From: Chitinophagaceae bacterium
Lineage (GTDB): Bacteria > Bacteroidota > Bacteroidia > Chitinophagales > Chitinophagaceae
Length of the DNA: 51,556 bases
Assembly: GCA_025360525.1 (NCBI GenBank)
Contig: JANYCA010000062.1
Span: 1-51,556, forward strand
Direction: 5' to 3'
Under the pieces are notes generated by a model that had not been told where the DNA came from, did no database searches, and worked only from the letters and a program-made list of their open reading frames with translations. Every line of letters begins with the position of its first letter. Position 1 is the stretch's first letter. Positions 50,136 to 51,556 of this stretch are shown in pieces. A program made the position numbers and the translations under genes.

Positions 50136-51556
50136 ATGGAAAAAGTAGAATGGAAAGTAGAGGGAATGGATTGTACCAACTGTGCCTTAACTATAAATAA
50201 GTATCTTAATAAAGAAGGTCTTAAAGAAGTAAAAGTAAATTTTATAGGAGGAGATGTCAGTTTTGAAACGAATGGTGCTATTTCAAAAGAATTGATCGCC
50301 AAAGGAATAGAAGGATTGGGTTATCATGTGGTTGATCTGCCTCAGTCTGCTAATAAAAAGCAACCGGTGAAGCTTTTTAAAAATCACTTACAACGTTTTT
50401 TGTTTTGCCTGCCTTTTACATTGGTTTTAATGCTGCACATGTTACCGTGGCACATTCATTTTTTGATGAATCCATGGATACAACTGGCCATTTGTTTACC
50501 GGTTTACCTGGTGGGAATGGGGTATTTTGGCGTGAGCGCCATCAAAAGTTTGCGGGGCGGTATCCCAAATATGAATGTGTTGATTGCCCTGGGAGCCACA
50601 GCTGCATTTGTTTATAGTCTTATTGGCACTATAGGCAATTTTGGAATGGATTATGTTTTTTATGAAACTACTGCTACCATTATTACACTTGTATTTTTAG
50701 GAGAATTTGTAGAAAACAAATCGGTTGCTACTACACAAAAGGCATTGAATCAATTGGCACGCCAGCAAAAAGTAATGGCTAATATGATTGCTTTTGATGA
50801 TGACCATAAGGAGAATATTTTTCCGGTAGAGAATACACAGTTACGAGTGGGCGATTTGGTATTGATTAAAAGTGGCGAGCAGGTACCTACCGATTGTAAA
50901 ATATTATGGGGCGAAGGGTATGCCAATGAATCTTTACTTACCGGTGAAAGTGCCCCTGTACGCAAAGAGAAAAAAGACAGCCTTACCGGCGGAAGTTTGC
51001 TAACAGATGGTACCGTAAAAGCCCAGGTTACGGCCGTAGGCAAAGACACTGTTTTGAGCAATATTTTAAATTTAGTAAAACAGGCACAGGGCGAAAAGCC
51101 ACCGATACAGCAATTGGCCGATAAAATAAGTGCAGTATTTGTTCCGGCAGTGGTAGCTATTGCTTTGCTTACGTTTATAGTGAATTATGTTTTTTTTGAC
51201 ATAAGCGGTACGCAGTCTTTAATGAGGAGTATAGCAGTATTGGTAATTAGTTGTCCTTGTGCGATGGGGCTTGCAACCCCCGCTGCTATTGCTGTTGGAC
51301 TTGGCAGGGCCGCAAAAAAAGGTATACTTTTCCGCAATGCCAAAAGCCTGGAGTTGTTTAAAAATATTACCACCGTAGTTTTTGATAAGACAGGTACTTT
51401 AACAAAGGGGCAATTTAAAATTACCAGTTTTGAAACAACCATTGACTCCAATGAATTTAAGCGGATTGTTTTTTCGATGGAAAAATATTCCAATCACCCG
51501 ATCGCAAAGGCAATCGGAAATGAATGGAAAATTAACAACCCGGTTTTCTGGAAAAA
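50136..51556 (+). CDS. copA: copper-translocating P-type ATPase (N-terminal part)
   Basis: 473 residues before the window ends; the family is near 700-750, so the rest lies beyond. An N-terminal HMA domain with GMDCTNC (Cys13, Cys16) binds metal. Eight-helix P1B topology follows: helices at about 87-105 and onwards, the actuator loop with TGES, the metal-site motif CPC (Cys373, Cys375), and DKTGT with the phosphorylated Asp417. SNHPIAKAI begins the ATP-binding SEHP-type region. CPC indicates Cu(I) or Ag(I) export from the cytoplasm. The truncation is the window edge, not a mutation. Confidence 0.95.
   Translation, partial: MEKVEWKVEGMDCTNCALTINKYLNKEGLKEVKVNFIGGDVSFETNGAISKELIAKGIEGLGYHVVDLPQSANKKQPVKLFKNHLQRFLFCLPFTLVLMLHMLPWHIHFLMNPWIQLAICLPVYLVGMGYFGVSAIKSLRGGIPNMNVLIALGATAAFVYSLIGTIGNFGMDYVFYETTATIITLVFLGEFVENKSVATTQKALNQLARQQKVMANMIAFDDDHKENIFPVENTQLRVGDLVLIKSGEQVPTDCKILWGEGYANESLLTGESAPVRKEKKDSLTGGSLLTDGTVKAQVTAVGKDTVLSNILNLVKQAQGEKPPIQQLADKISAVFVPAVVAIALLTFIVNYVFFDISGTQSLMRSIAVLVISCPCAMGLATPAAIAVGLGRAAKKGILFRNAKSLELFKNITTVVFDKTGTLTKGQFKITSFETTIDSNEFKRIVFSMEKYSNHPIAKAIGNEWKINNPVFWK

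Overview
The window looks like a chromosomal segment of a Bacteroidota bacterium, most likely from the Chitinophagaceae or a close relative. The evidence is a fused LpxC-FabZ gene, type IX secretion (T9SS) cargo with both A-type and B-type C-terminal domains, TonB-dependent receptors with a carboxypeptidase-regulatory-like N-terminus, a heavy-metal RND pump fused to its outer-membrane factor, DUF5777/YceI/DUF6132 families, absent Shine-Dalgarno sequences, and many -7 boxes of the TAnnTTTG type. No phage, transposase, integrase, rRNA or CRISPR array was seen. Species cannot be named from the sequence.

Layout. 1-2426 (-): a PLP-dependent Cys/Met-type lyase (its C-terminus runs off the window edge) in an operon with an APC amino-acid permease. 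2619-9105 (+): a small periplasmic protein, a cobalamin riboswitch driving a BtuB-like receptor, a second TonB-dependent receptor and a CobC-like phosphatase. 9152-12208: MarC, tRNA-Arg(CCG), a frameshifted 5'-nucleotidase gene and a CstB-like persulfide dioxygenase-rhodanese fusion. 12294-21699: a large ice-binding-like T9SS protein, EcsC, DoxX, a B-type T9SS protein with duplicated four-cysteine modules, and a GH36 alpha-galactosidase. 21821-28542 (-): a lipoprotein; an operon of YceI-like lipoprotein, CX4CH cytochrome-like lipoprotein and DUF5777 beta-barrel; and a U32-family plus MMPL/RND pair. 28828-35040 (-): a CzcA-type metal efflux operon. 35561-44946: a compact sulfur island. 45244-51556: LpxC/FabZ, LpxA, an ABC ATPase, alanine dehydrogenase, TsaE and a truncated copper P-type ATPase.

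Most interesting point. The sulfur island encodes a TsdA-like dihaem cytochrome, a SoxB-like metallophosphatase, a DsrE protein, a TauE/SafE exporter, rhodanese, OsmC, DUF6132, thioredoxin, two half-size YeeE/YedE transporters and a cysteine-rich Crp/Fnr regulator. A 16-bp dyad, TGYAAC-N4-GTTACM with some degenerate copies, lies upstream of the TauE gene, the DUF2892 gene and (twice, facing outward) the DUF6132/thioredoxin and OsmC genes. It also lies upstream of the persulfide dioxygenase gene 25 kb away. Three of the five copies are exactly 25 nt from a TTTGC -7-like element, which puts the dyad centre near -41, the usual place for a Crp-type activator. I infer a persulfide/sulfane-sulfur regulon controlled by the Crp/Fnr protein at 44302-44946. 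This is inference from sequence pattern and gene content.

Other structure: two copies of a covarying palindromic intergenic element (3084-3307, 36110-36275), a four-unit palindromic repeat (35171-35316), four direct repeats beside the tRNA, and several terminator-like hairpins.
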